A stretch of DNA of 25,389 nucleotides, taken from CAZILN01 sp964540005. Lineage in GTDB: Bacteria > Bacteroidota > Bacteroidia > Bacteroidales > SM23-62. Made by a program: the position numbers and the translations under genes. Below the pieces are notes generated by a model. It did not search any database. It was not told where the DNA came from and was given only the letters and a program-made list of their open reading frames with translations. How positions within the stretch are numbered: position 1 is the first letter of the stretch; each line of letters starts with the position of its first letter. Positions 8,819 through 17,518 of the stretch are shown here, piece by piece. The stretch spans positions 1-25,389 of the forward strand of contig CAZILN010000241.1 of NCBI GenBank assembly GCA_964540005.1, read 5' to 3'.

Positions 8819-9418
8819 AGATTTTAAGTCCTCCTGGAATAGCTGGGATGATCCCGCACCGCAACTGATGATGGATTTCATCGCATTTTCCACACTTGCC
8901 TTTGTTCGCAGCACTTTATCCTTGCTGACATGATAAATAAGTCCCGAAGTGGGATTGGGTCCCGTAGGAACAAATATTGTCAGGTAATCACCATGATCAT
9001 CAGTAACGAATCCGGTCATCAGAGCACCCGAATTATAAATGTCCACCAGTACGACCTCTGAAAAAAAGCTGCGGTTCTTTCCGAAGAACTGCATTACGGT
9101 TTCCCGGATAATCTTATAACCTGGTATTTTCATAAGGTACTTTTGTTCCAGCTCCTTCTTGAAAAACCGGCCTGTACGGGTACGTATGATCATTCCTATG
9201 AAAAAAAAGCCTACCAGGATCGCAAGGATAAAGATAACATAACTGGCCAGCATCAACCAGTTTGAGTCTATATTGAGCAGTTTGGCAAACCATTCCACGA
9301 TGGGACCCAGGTATTTCTGAACAAGGTTTATCAGCCATCGGACAACAAGAATAACCAGTCCGAGAGGCAGCATGGCGACAATTCCGCCAAGCAGGGTTGC
9401 ATTAATGTATCTTTTCAT
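8813..9418 (-). CDS. DUF502 family membrane protein
   Basis: Inner-membrane protein of 201 residues in the DUF502 family, which includes plant COV-like proteins; its biochemical role is unknown. Two membrane helices are visible at about 8-30 and 54-78, joined by a short amphipathic loop. A soluble domain follows, with the family motif PTGPNPTSG (151-159) and a segment (about 115-148) typical of the family. The length is normal and the ATG is unambiguous. The gene stands alone, between the DUF4038 gene and the Cys-containing partner of the dehydratase activase, with its own terminator. The 265 bases upstream hold no clear promoter box. The family call is confident; no function can be assigned. 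Confidence 0.85.
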   Translation of the reverse strand: MKRYINATLLGGIVAMLPLGLVILVVRWLINLVQKYLGPIVEWFAKLLNIDSNWLMLASYVIFILAILVGFFFIGMIIRTRTGRFFKKELEQKYLMKIPGYKIIRETVMQFFGKNRSFFSEVVLVDIYNSGALMTGFVTDDHGDYLTIFVPTGPNPTSGLIYHVSKDKVLRTKASVENAMKSIISCGAGSSQLFQEDLKSV

Positions 9419-9612
9419 TTTTAAATGATTTGGATAGTAATATTAACAGTGTATAAAAATACAATAAGTCTGTGCTACCAGAAAGCAAATATTGGAGTTA
9501 TCTTTTTATCAAAGAGATGACTATCCTTCCGGGGCAAAAATGGTGAAGGGATCTTCTGTTCTTCTACTCCAGGAATCAGGTTAGTGAAACAAACGAAAAA
9601 AATGATCGGGAA

Positions 9613-9637
9613 AATCAGACTTTATAAAAATCTGATT
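9613..9637 (-). terminator. Candidate terminator of the 594-residue gene
   Basis: AATCAGA and TCTGATT form a perfect 7-bp stem with an 11-base loop, about 47 bases after the stop of the 594-residue gene on the minus strand. Only a short run of Ts follows, so efficiency is doubtful. Confidence 0.35.
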
Positions 9638-9667
9638 GAGAGCTATTAATTATTCATGGAGGTGAAC

Positions 9668-9685
9668 AGGCTATAAGAATAGCCT
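9668..9685. other. Perfect hairpin over a stop codon
   Basis: AGGCTAT and ATAGCCT pair perfectly (7 bp) around the 4-base loop AAGA. The 3' arm, in plus coordinates, covers part of the TAG stop of the 594-residue gene (9684-9686). There is no T-run, so it may protect the mRNA 3' end or assist the second hairpin downstream rather than terminate alone. Confidence 0.4.
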
Positions 9686-11468
9686 AGCTAACAGGTTTTA
9701 TTTCTATGTTATCCAGTTCATTTTCCAGAGACAATATATCGCTCACAATTTCACTGAAAGTAACAGACCCGGAAAACAGGTCCTTATAATACCGTATCCC
9801 TTCCTTAAGATTATTACGATAGCTGAGGAAATATTTTCCCTGTTTCTCATCCACTGGAACCTTGGCCTCATCAAGTTTGATTTTCAGGAAGTCTATATAC
9901 ATTTTCAGCTCTTTCACAAACATATTCATACGGTTTTCTCCTGTGAGGATATTATTTTTCCCGTAAATATGGCCAGCCATCTCCTTTAAGGATACAACTT
10001 TTGAGAAACTGGCGATGTTCGGGCCCGGACATATCGAGACACCCTCCCCTTCGATTTTCGTATCAAGGTGGTTTACCAGTAGTGAAGAAGTCCCCAGTCC
10101 GACACATATGCATGACTTTTCCACGATCCGGTCATATTCCTTCTGATATTCTTCCTTGCTCAGGTCCTTATCCTTGAGCTCCGATATCTTCTGTTTCTGG
10201 TATTTCCGCGAGGCTGTGCAATCTCCCTTTTCACTCATTTCCTTGTTGAATGAAACATATCTCTTTGGACACACGCTGCCTGGCCGGCCCATATTTATCC
10301 GTTCCAGTTTTTCAAGGTCTTTTGTATTGCCCTTCAAGCTGTTAAAGGGGACACCCATTGGGGAAATATTACTCAGATAAAGATCATCTTCCTTTGCCCC
10401 GCTTAACAGGTCCATAGTATTATCGTCCACATTGGTTGCTTCCGGTACCAGCAAGAAGGGTGATCCCCAACCTACGGAATCCAACTGGTAATAATCCAGA
10501 AGAAACTGGTGTTCTTCAGGTGTACCAACTCCTCCCTGTGCCGTAATTCTGACTTTCATCGGTGATTCAGGATAAGAACTGTTTTTGTTCCTGAGAGCAT
10601 CGGTATACATTTCATGGGTTGTCTGAATAAGTTCTTCACGGTCATTCCTGAACTGTTCCAGAATTGGGCCCATCAGATAACCTTCCGTTGCAAAAGCATG
10701 CCCCCCGCAGTTCAATCCTGATTCAATCCTGTATTCAGAGACCCACAGTCCCTTTTTTGCCAGGAATTTACCCTGGATCATAGCAGACCTGTAATCACTA
10801 ACCTTCAGAATGATCTTCTTTTTTAATTCCCCGTTTTCATCCGGGTAAAAATCTTCAAAACTCTCTAAATAGCTGTATAACCTGGGATTCATTCCTGCTG
10901 ACAGAATAATTGATGAATGCAGTTTGCTGTTGGCAAATCCCCTCAGTGCAGCATGCGCATCATTGTATTCGACCGGAAGTTTTTCATTCTTCTTATAGTT
11001 ATCCTTATCCAGCTTGGTCATAATATTGACATCAATGCTGCCAATAGATAAGTTTTTCTGTATCCAGTTGGATAATTCGCTTTTAAGGTTATCTGTATTG
11101 ACAAACTGGTTGAATTTCTGTTTTAAAGTGGACAGATCAGGCAGCATATCCATATACTTTTCTATCTCATCTCCTTTTTCAACCAGAGAAGCAACAACAG
11201 CATTGAATTTTTCCGTTACGATATTCTCGACCATGTCCAGATAAGCAGTAATCCTTTTGGCCCTGTGGTCCTCCAAAATGTTGGATATAGCCTGAAAGGG
11301 GATATCAAGTTTCTTGCTGTAGAACTCTCTTAACTTCTCCATGAGCATATCATCCACCAGGGATATGGCAGAAGATATCCCGTACTGGGCCACCTTTACC
11401 GGTGTATCAATTGTATAGCCAATCCCCATTACCGGGATATGAAAGCTATGTGTATTATTTATTTCCAT
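9684..11468 (-). CDS. Conserved cysteine-containing protein, possible FMN-barrel partner of dehydratase activase
   Basis: Cytoplasmic-looking protein of 594 residues; I cannot name a family with certainty. The opening IPVMGIGYTIDTPVKVAQYG (11-30) resembles the start of nitronate monooxygenase/PfaD-like FMN barrels. RITAQGGVGTPEEH (307-320) followed by WGSPFLLVPEATN (334-346) recalls their phosphate-binding GGIG...GTRFL strand pair. Cysteines stand in strongly patterned contexts: GLNCGGHAF (C254), GSVCPKRY (C400), GDCTAS (C417), SCICVGLG (C453, C455) and SICPGPN (C480). They could ligate an Fe-S cluster. A helical insertion fills about 60-160. There is no signal peptide or membrane helix. The gene diverges from the giant activase/dehydratase gene across about 300 bases, suggesting joint function. 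Fold and cluster are inference. Confidence 0.7.
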   Translation of the reverse strand: MEINNTHSFHIPVMGIGYTIDTPVKVAQYGISSAISLVDDMLMEKLREFYSKKLDIPFQAISNILEDHRAKRITAYLDMVENIVTEKFNAVVASLVEKGDEIEKYMDMLPDLSTLKQKFNQFVNTDNLKSELSNWIQKNLSIGSIDVNIMTKLDKDNYKKNEKLPVEYNDAHAALRGFANSKLHSSIILSAGMNPRLYSYLESFEDFYPDENGELKKKIILKVSDYRSAMIQGKFLAKKGLWVSEYRIESGLNCGGHAFATEGYLMGPILEQFRNDREELIQTTHEMYTDALRNKNSSYPESPMKVRITAQGGVGTPEEHQFLLDYYQLDSVGWGSPFLLVPEATNVDDNTMDLLSGAKEDDLYLSNISPMGVPFNSLKGNTKDLEKLERINMGRPGSVCPKRYVSFNKEMSEKGDCTASRKYQKQKISELKDKDLSKEEYQKEYDRIVEKSCICVGLGTSSLLVNHLDTKIEGEGVSICPGPNIASFSKVVSLKEMAGHIYGKNNILTGENRMNMFVKELKMYIDFLKIKLDEAKVPVDEKQGKYFLSYRNNLKEGIRYYKDLFSGSVTFSEIVSDILSLENELDNIEIKPVS

Positions 11469-11671
11469 TATCGAACTATATATTATTTTCTCTCAGTGAT
11501 CCCACACATACATATTGAAACCCTCACCTTTTGATGAGGAACCTATAAATTTTCATGGTATGTACAACGATGAAAGTATTAGGTGTAAAAGAAAATACTG
11601 AGATTAATAGAAATCATAGGTGAGCAAGTCAGGGGAAGGGAATGCGCTGCTAAAAGATCTATTATTGAGTG

Positions 11672-11679
11672 CAAAGTTA
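11672..11679 (-). promoter_or_regulatory. Candidate -7 box for the 594-residue gene
   Basis: TAACTTTG on the minus strand is an exact TAnnTTTG match. It would give a leader of about 200 bases before the ATG at 11468. No TTTG stands at the usual distance upstream. The rest of the 296-base divergent gap is A/T rich and holds a small CCTCA/TGAGG hairpin (11522-11539) inside that leader. I see no matching box for the giant gene on the plus strand. Confidence 0.4.
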
Positions 11680-11788
11680 AGTAAAAAATATAATCATAAC
11701 TAATTATATAATCCATATTAGCTTAGAATTGAATACATTTATTAGATATTCATACTGAGGGACATTGACACGAAATGAGGAAGGGATG

Positions 11789-14700
11789 ATGCAGGGTCCA
11801 AATACTGGGATGGCAAAGGTTTCAGATAAAGGTTCGATACTGGGAGTTGATATAGGTTCCGTCTCGCTATCAATTGTTGAAGTGGATCCTGGCGGTAAGA
11901 TCATCTCCTCATTATATTCCTTTCACTACGGCAGGATTCCGGGGACGCTGTCCAGAATGCTGGAAGCTTATGATTTATCCGGAATTCTTGGCATTGCTGC
12001 GGTTTCAAAGGACTGGTTTGATCATAAGAATGTCAGGTATTTTGATCCCCAAACGGCCATTGTGGCTGCAGGAAGGGCCCTGTTCAAACAACTGGGGGCC
12101 ATCATGGTCGTTGGAGCAGAGAAGTTCCAGCTTATTAGTTTTGATAAAAACGGCAATTACGATCATACGGCTACTAATACATCCTGTGCCGTCGGTACCG
12201 GCAGCTTCCTTGATCAGCAGGCAAAACGGCTGAACCTTGAACATGTAGCAGATCTGTGCAGGCTTGCCCTGCAGAATGAAGGAGAGATCCCTGATATAGC
12301 TTCCCGGTGTTCGGTATTCGCAAAAACCGACCTGATCCATGCCCAGCAGGAGGGATACTCACTTAGTGCCATTTGTGACAGTTTATGCAAAGGAATGGCA
12401 AAGAATATTGTAGACACCCTGTTCAGCGATGATTCTGCGCAGTCACCTATGTTGTTTGCCGGAGGTGTATCCAGGAACCAGGCAGTTGTCAGACATCTTG
12501 AATCATGCCTGGGCATTACTCTCCTGTATCATGAATATGCACATATCCTTCCGGCCTACGGAGCCTGCCTGATGTTGATGAAAGAGGACAAGCGCCTTTC
12601 CCTGGCAGGTATATCCGCATTCATGGATCTTTTAACAGGACAGGAAAAGGAACGAAAATATTTTCATCAGCCCCTGTCATTGTCCCTCACGAAATATCCT
12701 GATTTCAGCTCGGTAGAATCCTATGATTTTACACCGCAGCAAACAAATCACCTGGATAATGTACGGGTAGACCTTTATCAAAAGATCGGAAAAAACACTG
12801 AAACAGATGTTTTCATGGGTATTGACATAGGATCAACCAGCACGAAGGCCATTTTGAGTGATATTGATAATAATCCTGTTGCCGGATTATACACCTACAC
12901 AGCCGGAAGGCCGGTTCTGGCCACCCGGGCGATCCTTGAAGCCATCGATGGGATCCGGAACAGCAAAAAAGTGATATTCAGGTTTAAGGCCGTGGGCACA
13001 ACCGGTTCGGGCAGAAAATTTATCGGGAAGATCTTAAATGCCGATATGGTTATCGATGAAATAACCGCGCACGCCAGGGCTGCATATGAGTTAGAACCTC
13101 GCACAGATACCATTATTGAGATAGGCGGACAGGATGCAAAATATACCCTGATTAAGGATGGTAGGGTCACCTTTGCCCAGATGAATTCTGTATGTGCCGC
13201 AGGAACCGGGAGTTTTATCGAGGAGCAGGCAAAACGTCTCGGGGTCTCCCTGGAAGAATATTCCGGAAAGGCAGAAGGCGTCAGGGCACCCCTTGCCAGC
13301 GACCGTTGCACTGTTTTCATGGAGCGGGATATTAACAATTACCAGAACAGGGGATTCCAGGTAAATGAGATCCTTGCCAGTGTTTTGCACTCTGTCAGGG
13401 AAAATTACCTGAAGAAAGTGGCAGTTGAGGCAACCATAGGCGATCATATATGTTTTCAGGGTGCAACAGCGAAAAATAAAGCACTGGTAGCTGCTTTCGA
13501 AGAAAAGCTGGGAAAAGAGATATTCGTATCAAAGTATTGCCATCTGACCGGTGCACTTGGCCTGGCCCTGTTGCTGTCCGAGGAGAATATAAAGAGATCA
13601 GGGTTTCGCGGTCTTGACATGTACAAAGAAGAAATACCTGTTACAACTGAAACCTGCCAGTTGTGCAACAATCACTGCAGGATACGACTGGCAGAAATAT
13701 CCGGTGAAAAGATTGCCTACGGGTTCCTCTGTGGAAGAGACTATGATACTCAAAAATATATTGACAGGAATACATCCGGTTTTGACCTGCTCAAGATACG
13801 CAGCAAACATTTTCATTTCCCTAAGAAAGGCAAGTGCCATCCCGGTATCAGGATAGGTCTGCCTGCTGCATTGCATTTGTTTGAGGAGTTACCCCTGTGG
13901 CAGAGGTTCTTCGACAACCTGTCGATCCGGACCATTACCAGTGAAGGTTTCGATGATCCTGTTAAAACAGGGAAACGCATTGCCGGAGCAGAGTTCTGCG
14001 CACCCATGGAAGCCATGTACGGACACATTTCATACCTGGCCGGCAAAGTCGATTATATCTTCCTCCCGATATACCTGGAAGCACGCGATAAGGAATATGA
14101 ATCTGAAAGGAACTATTGCTACTATACCCAGTTCAGCCCTTCTTTAGTATCCGCCATGGGAGATGAAGAAATAAAGAAGAAATGTCTTGTCCCCTTTCTT
14201 AATTATTCAAAAGGAGTTAACAGCATTAAAAAGGAATTATGGAAATACCTGCAACCAGTATGCAAACCATATCTTACTTACAATGAGCTGAGTACGGCCT
14301 TTAATGAAGCACTGCATTTTTATAACCGTAAGAAAGAAAGCATAAAACTCCTGTTCAAACCTGAAAATAATAAGTCCTGGGATGTTTCTGTTGTTTTAAC
14401 AGGACGGCCCTACCTCATCCTATCTCCATACATGAACAAAGGCATACCGGACATCTTCGGTGGAATGGGGATAAAGGCCTGGTATCAGGATATGATCCCC
14501 TATGAACACCGGGATGTCTCAGATATTGATTACCTGCTGAAAGTATATCCCTGGTACTATGCGGCAAGCATACTTGAGACAGCGAAGATTTCAGCCATCA
14601 CAAAAAATCTCTATCCTGTCCTTATCACTTCTTTTAAGTGTGCCCCTGATTCTTTCCTTATTGATTACTTCAAGAAAATAATGGAAGCTCATCAGAAGCC

Positions 14701-16033
14701 CTACCTTATCCTTCAGATTGATGAACATAATTCTAATGTGGGTTACGAAACCAGGATAGAGGCAGGCATACGATCCTTCCACAACCATGCTTCACTGGGC
14801 ACCCAATTAATCAGGCCGAACCTGCCAATCATGGTTCCTCCCGAAAAATCGATTCATGCCAGAAAAACCATGGTATTCCCGAACTGGGATCAACTGGTCT
14901 CCCCCTTGCTTGTTGCTAATCTCAGAAAGGAAGGACTGGATGTACATTTACTTGAACCGGATGAGACCATTACCAGGCAAAGCATGGTACATAATACAGG
15001 CCAGTGCCTTCCTCTAAATATCATTACCCAGGAGTTTATCGAGTATGTAAATAAACACAAGTTGGATCCCGGGGATACCATGTTATGGATGGTGGAAACA
15101 AAGCTTACCTGCAATATCCGCTTATATCCTTATTATATTAAAAGCCTGCTCGACAGCCATGGAAACGGGATGGAGCGTGCAATCGTTTACTCCGGTGATA
15201 TAAGTCATCTTGATATATCCCTGACCGCCTGTCTGAATGCTTACCTGGCCTATATGATAGGCGGATTGCTGCGAAAAATGGGCTGCATGATAAGGCCTTA
15301 TGAACTTAATAAAGGACAGACTGATACAGCTTTACAGGAAGGTATCAGCATTATGGAAAAAGCATTCCTTGGCAAAGCCTCAGTCGAAAAATCGCTTATG
15401 CAGGCACTTTTACTTTTTGATCCAATCAAATATGAACCTGAAAACAGGCCGAAAGTGGCGATATTCGGAGACCTGTATGTCAGGGATAACCGGGTACTGA
15501 ACCAGGACCTGGTTCATTTTATTGAAGAATCAGGGGGAGAAGTAATTACTACGCCCTATCATGAATTTGTTAAAATAACGGTAGAAAATTCTATTCGCAG
15601 GAGGGCTTCCAGAGGAAAAACCCTTGAAGCCATGGGCCTTAAAGCAATGCTGGCCGGTATCAAACTAATGGACAAAAGTTATTACAAACATTTTAAAAAG
15701 TACCTTGGCAATCAAACACCAATACATCCTTTACGGCTTGAAAAAAAACTGGAGCACTTTAATATTAAAAACCTGCACAGCGGGGAATCTTATGACAACC
15801 TTCTTAAAATATTCTATCTGATTGAAAAGTACCCGGATGTATCACTATTTATTCAAACCAACCCGGCTTTCTGCTGTCCTTCCCTGGTTACTGAAGCCAT
15901 GAAGAATGAGATCAGGCGCATTACCGGTGTTCCCATTGTTACAATAACCTATGATGCAACAAGTGAATTCAAGAATGATGTCATTGTCCCCTACCTGAAG
16001 CTTTCGCCTGTAAAACAGCATGCAACATCCTGA
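11789..16033 (+). CDS. Fused acyl-CoA dehydratase activase (two BadF/HgdC ATPase domains) with HgdB-like dehydratase domains
   Basis: Giant Fe-S protein. Residues are numbered from the upstream TTG at 11765 (1422 residues). I prefer the ATG at 11789 because GAGGA lies 7 bases before it. Domain 1 (about 24-275) and domain 2 (about 348-605) are ASKHA activases with phosphate-1 motifs GVDIGS and GIDIGSTSTK. Each keeps both cluster cysteines of HgdC: C141 (SCAVGTGSF) and C182 (RCSVF); C477 (VCAAGTGSF) and C515 (RCTVF). A linker has CQLCNNHC (631-638) and CG (656). COG3580/COG3581-like dehydratase regions follow (about 690-1410), with cysteines at 745, 959, 1081 and 1370-1371 as candidate cluster ligands. 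Known relatives use ATP to push an electron to very low potential for 2-hydroxyacyl-CoA dehydration or small-molecule reduction. The substrate here is unknown, and no separate HgdA/HgdB or CoA-transferase is present. Confidence 0.9.
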   Translation: MQGPNTGMAKVSDKGSILGVDIGSVSLSIVEVDPGGKIISSLYSFHYGRIPGTLSRMLEAYDLSGILGIAAVSKDWFDHKNVRYFDPQTAIVAAGRALFKQLGAIMVVGAEKFQLISFDKNGNYDHTATNTSCAVGTGSFLDQQAKRLNLEHVADLCRLALQNEGEIPDIASRCSVFAKTDLIHAQQEGYSLSAICDSLCKGMAKNIVDTLFSDDSAQSPMLFAGGVSRNQAVVRHLESCLGITLLYHEYAHILPAYGACLMLMKEDKRLSLAGISAFMDLLTGQEKERKYFHQPLSLSLTKYPDFSSVESYDFTPQQTNHLDNVRVDLYQKIGKNTETDVFMGIDIGSTSTKAILSDIDNNPVAGLYTYTAGRPVLATRAILEAIDGIRNSKKVIFRFKAVGTTGSGRKFIGKILNADMVIDEITAHARAAYELEPRTDTIIEIGGQDAKYTLIKDGRVTFAQMNSVCAAGTGSFIEEQAKRLGVSLEEYSGKAEGVRAPLASDRCTVFMERDINNYQNRGFQVNEILASVLHSVRENYLKKVAVEATIGDHICFQGATAKNKALVAAFEEKLGKEIFVSKYCHLTGALGLALLLSEENIKRSGFRGLDMYKEEIPVTTETCQLCNNHCRIRLAEISGEKIAYGFLCGRDYDTQKYIDRNTSGFDLLKIRSKHFHFPKKGKCHPGIRIGLPAALHLFEELPLWQRFFDNLSIRTITSEGFDDPVKTGKRIAGAEFCAPMEAMYGHISYLAGKVDYIFLPIYLEARDKEYESERNYCYYTQFSPSLVSAMGDEEIKKKCLVPFLNYSKGVNSIKKELWKYLQPVCKPYLTYNELSTAFNEALHFYNRKKESIKLLFKPENNKSWDVSVVLTGRPYLILSPYMNKGIPDIFGGMGIKAWYQDMIPYEHRDVSDIDYLLKVYPWYYAASILETAKISAITKNLYPVLITSFKCAPDSFLIDYFKKIMEAHQKPYLILQIDEHNSNVGYETRIEAGIRSFHNHASLGTQLIRPNLPIMVPPEKSIHARKTMVFPNWDQLVSPLLVANLRKEGLDVHLLEPDETITRQSMVHNTGQCLPLNIITQEFIEYVNKHKLDPGDTMLWMVETKLTCNIRLYPYYIKSLLDSHGNGMERAIVYSGDISHLDISLTACLNAYLAYMIGGLLRKMGCMIRPYELNKGQTDTALQEGISIMEKAFLGKASVEKSLMQALLLFDPIKYEPENRPKVAIFGDLYVRDNRVLNQDLVHFIEESGGEVITTPYHEFVKITVENSIRRRASRGKTLEAMGLKAMLAGIKLMDKSYYKHFKKYLGNQTPIHPLRLEKKLEHFNIKNLHSGESYDNLLKIFYLIEKYPDVSLFIQTNPAFCCPSLVTEAMKNEIRRITGVPIVTITYDATSEFKNDVIVPYLKLSPVKQHATS

Positions 16034-16067
16034 GGTTCCGGGGGCAGATCGAGCTATGTCACTTTAA

Positions 16068-17357
16068 CTATAATGCTGAAAGCCATTCACCAAGCAGATC
16101 AAAAGCTTTGACCATTTTGGGACAATTCTCTTTAACGAAGCTTGAATTCAGATCTTTTTCTTTATCAGCCTCCATAGATTTTGCCAGGGCATTTTCGCCA
16201 TCAAAATCAACATAGGAGATCCGTGCCGTCAGCTCTTCAGGTGGTCTCCCAAAAGCATTTCCAGGTAACAATGCAATACCGGTTTCTATAAGCAATTTCT
16301 TGCACATTTCCACTGAAGTGTAAATGCCATTCCTTTCAAGTTTTTCGCGGTACGGGTTAAAATCCGGGAACAGGTAAAAACCGCCCTGAGGAAGAGGAAT
16401 AGAAATCCCCATATCACGTAAGCTTTCTACAAGGAATCTTGCTATGGCTTTCAGGATCCTTCGAACATGGACCAGGTAAATATCTATCTCAGGGTTTTCC
16501 TTATAGGCCGCAATAGCAGCATATTGGATCGGGGCAGAAGTTGCGGTAAATGTTTCACTGGCTGCAGTGGTTATTGCATCCATTAACCAGCTTAGCCGTG
16601 AAGGAAATGTAAAACTTCCGAGTCTCCATCCTCCGGCCCCGCACCATTTACTCAATCCTGAACTTACAATGGTTCCTTCAGGATAAAAGTTGGCTGCTGA
16701 AACATGTTTTCCATTATGATGAATGAGTCCGTATATCTCATCCGATACCAGTATAACACCATACCTTTTAGCAACATGTGCAAGCTTTTCAAGCCTTTCC
16801 AGCGGATAGGTATAACCGGTAGGATTAGCCGGGTAATTCAGGATTACAATTCTGGGCCGTGTCGGATCTGCCCTGCAGATCATCTCCAGCATATCGGGAC
16901 TTAAACGCCAGTTATTATCTGCTTTAGTGGGAACCCAGTTAACATTCCTCCCTACGATCCTTGCTTGCGGTGAATAGGAAACCCAGGAAGGAGTCGGGAT
17001 GATCAGATCACCATAATATACAAGCTGCAGGAGAAAGATCAGTTCTTTGGAGCCTGGACCTATCAATATATCTTCCGGATCGTTTTTCAGCTTATGTGTC
17101 CTTAAGTTGAATTCTGTAATGGCTTGCCGGAGTTCAGGTAAACCTTTGACAGGAAGGTAGTCTTTCTGATGTGCATTTTCTCGCAGGGCTTCCACAACGG
17201 TCGCCGGTACAGGAAAAGGTGACTGTCCGAGGCCCAGTTTGAATACCGTTTTACCTTCACTAAGCATTTTATTGCTTATCTCATTGATAACCAAGGTAGC
17301 CGAAGGACTCATACCCCGGATGTTAAGGTTAAGATTGATATGAAGCTTGTCATGCAT
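16068..17357 (-). CDS. PLP-dependent aminotransferase class I/II
   Basis: Fold-type I aminotransferase of 429 residues, converting an amino acid and a 2-oxo acid by ping-pong transamination in the cytoplasm. NYPANPTGY (174-182) provides N178. VSDEIYG (204-210) gives D206, which pairs with the pyridine nitrogen. SSGLSKWCGAGGWRLG (232-247) holds the Schiff-base lysine K237 and the phosphate-binding R245. R379 in ARISYVDFDG is the expected carboxylate-binding arginine. Length is slightly above the usual 390-400 because of an N-terminal extension and a C-terminal helix. It converges with the giant dehydratase gene (34 bases between stops). Amino-acid fermentation by 2-hydroxyacyl-CoA dehydration begins with transamination, so a link is possible but unproven. 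Substrate specificity (Asp, aromatic or Ala type) cannot be read. Confidence 0.9.
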   Translation of the reverse strand: MHDKLHINLNLNIRGMSPSATLVINEISNKMLSEGKTVFKLGLGQSPFPVPATVVEALRENAHQKDYLPVKGLPELRQAITEFNLRTHKLKNDPEDILIGPGSKELIFLLQLVYYGDLIIPTPSWVSYSPQARIVGRNVNWVPTKADNNWRLSPDMLEMICRADPTRPRIVILNYPANPTGYTYPLERLEKLAHVAKRYGVILVSDEIYGLIHHNGKHVSAANFYPEGTIVSSGLSKWCGAGGWRLGSFTFPSRLSWLMDAITTAASETFTATSAPIQYAAIAAYKENPEIDIYLVHVRRILKAIARFLVESLRDMGISIPLPQGGFYLFPDFNPYREKLERNGIYTSVEMCKKLLIETGIALLPGNAFGRPPEELTARISYVDFDGENALAKSMEADKEKDLNSSFVKENCPKMVKAFDLLGEWLSAL

Positions 17358-17465
17358 AAACCGGTCAGATAAGTGATTAATACAGGTCTTAAGCCTAAAA
17401 ATCCATTAAAGATACTGAATCATTGGTTATAATGACAGTTTAAGGCACCTTTGTAAAATATCATT

Positions 17466-17473
17466 TAACTTTG
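17466..17473 (+). promoter_or_regulatory. Candidate -7 box for the LytTR regulator gene
   Basis: TAACTTTG is an exact TAnnTTTG match, ending 45 bases before the ATG of the LytTR gene. A TTTG at 17450-17453 is only 12 bases upstream, nearer than the usual 19-21, so the -33 element is not convincing. Confidence 0.45.
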
Positions 17474-17518
17474 TATCTTATAAACATTTAGCAACAAATA
17501 GTAAAACACGGAGTCTGG

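Noticed and set aside
11765..11788. TTG at 11765 as the start of the giant activase gene.
   Set aside because: The ATG at 11789 has GAGGA at a good 7-base distance, and the conserved ATPase domain only begins near residue 24, so the extra codons are not needed.
17430..17453. A TTATAAT string and a TTTG near the aminotransferase/LytTR gap as sigma-70 style promoter parts.
   Set aside because: Bacteroidota promoters do not use the TATAAT box, and the TTTG is only 12 bases from the TAACTTTG box, so only the latter is kept.
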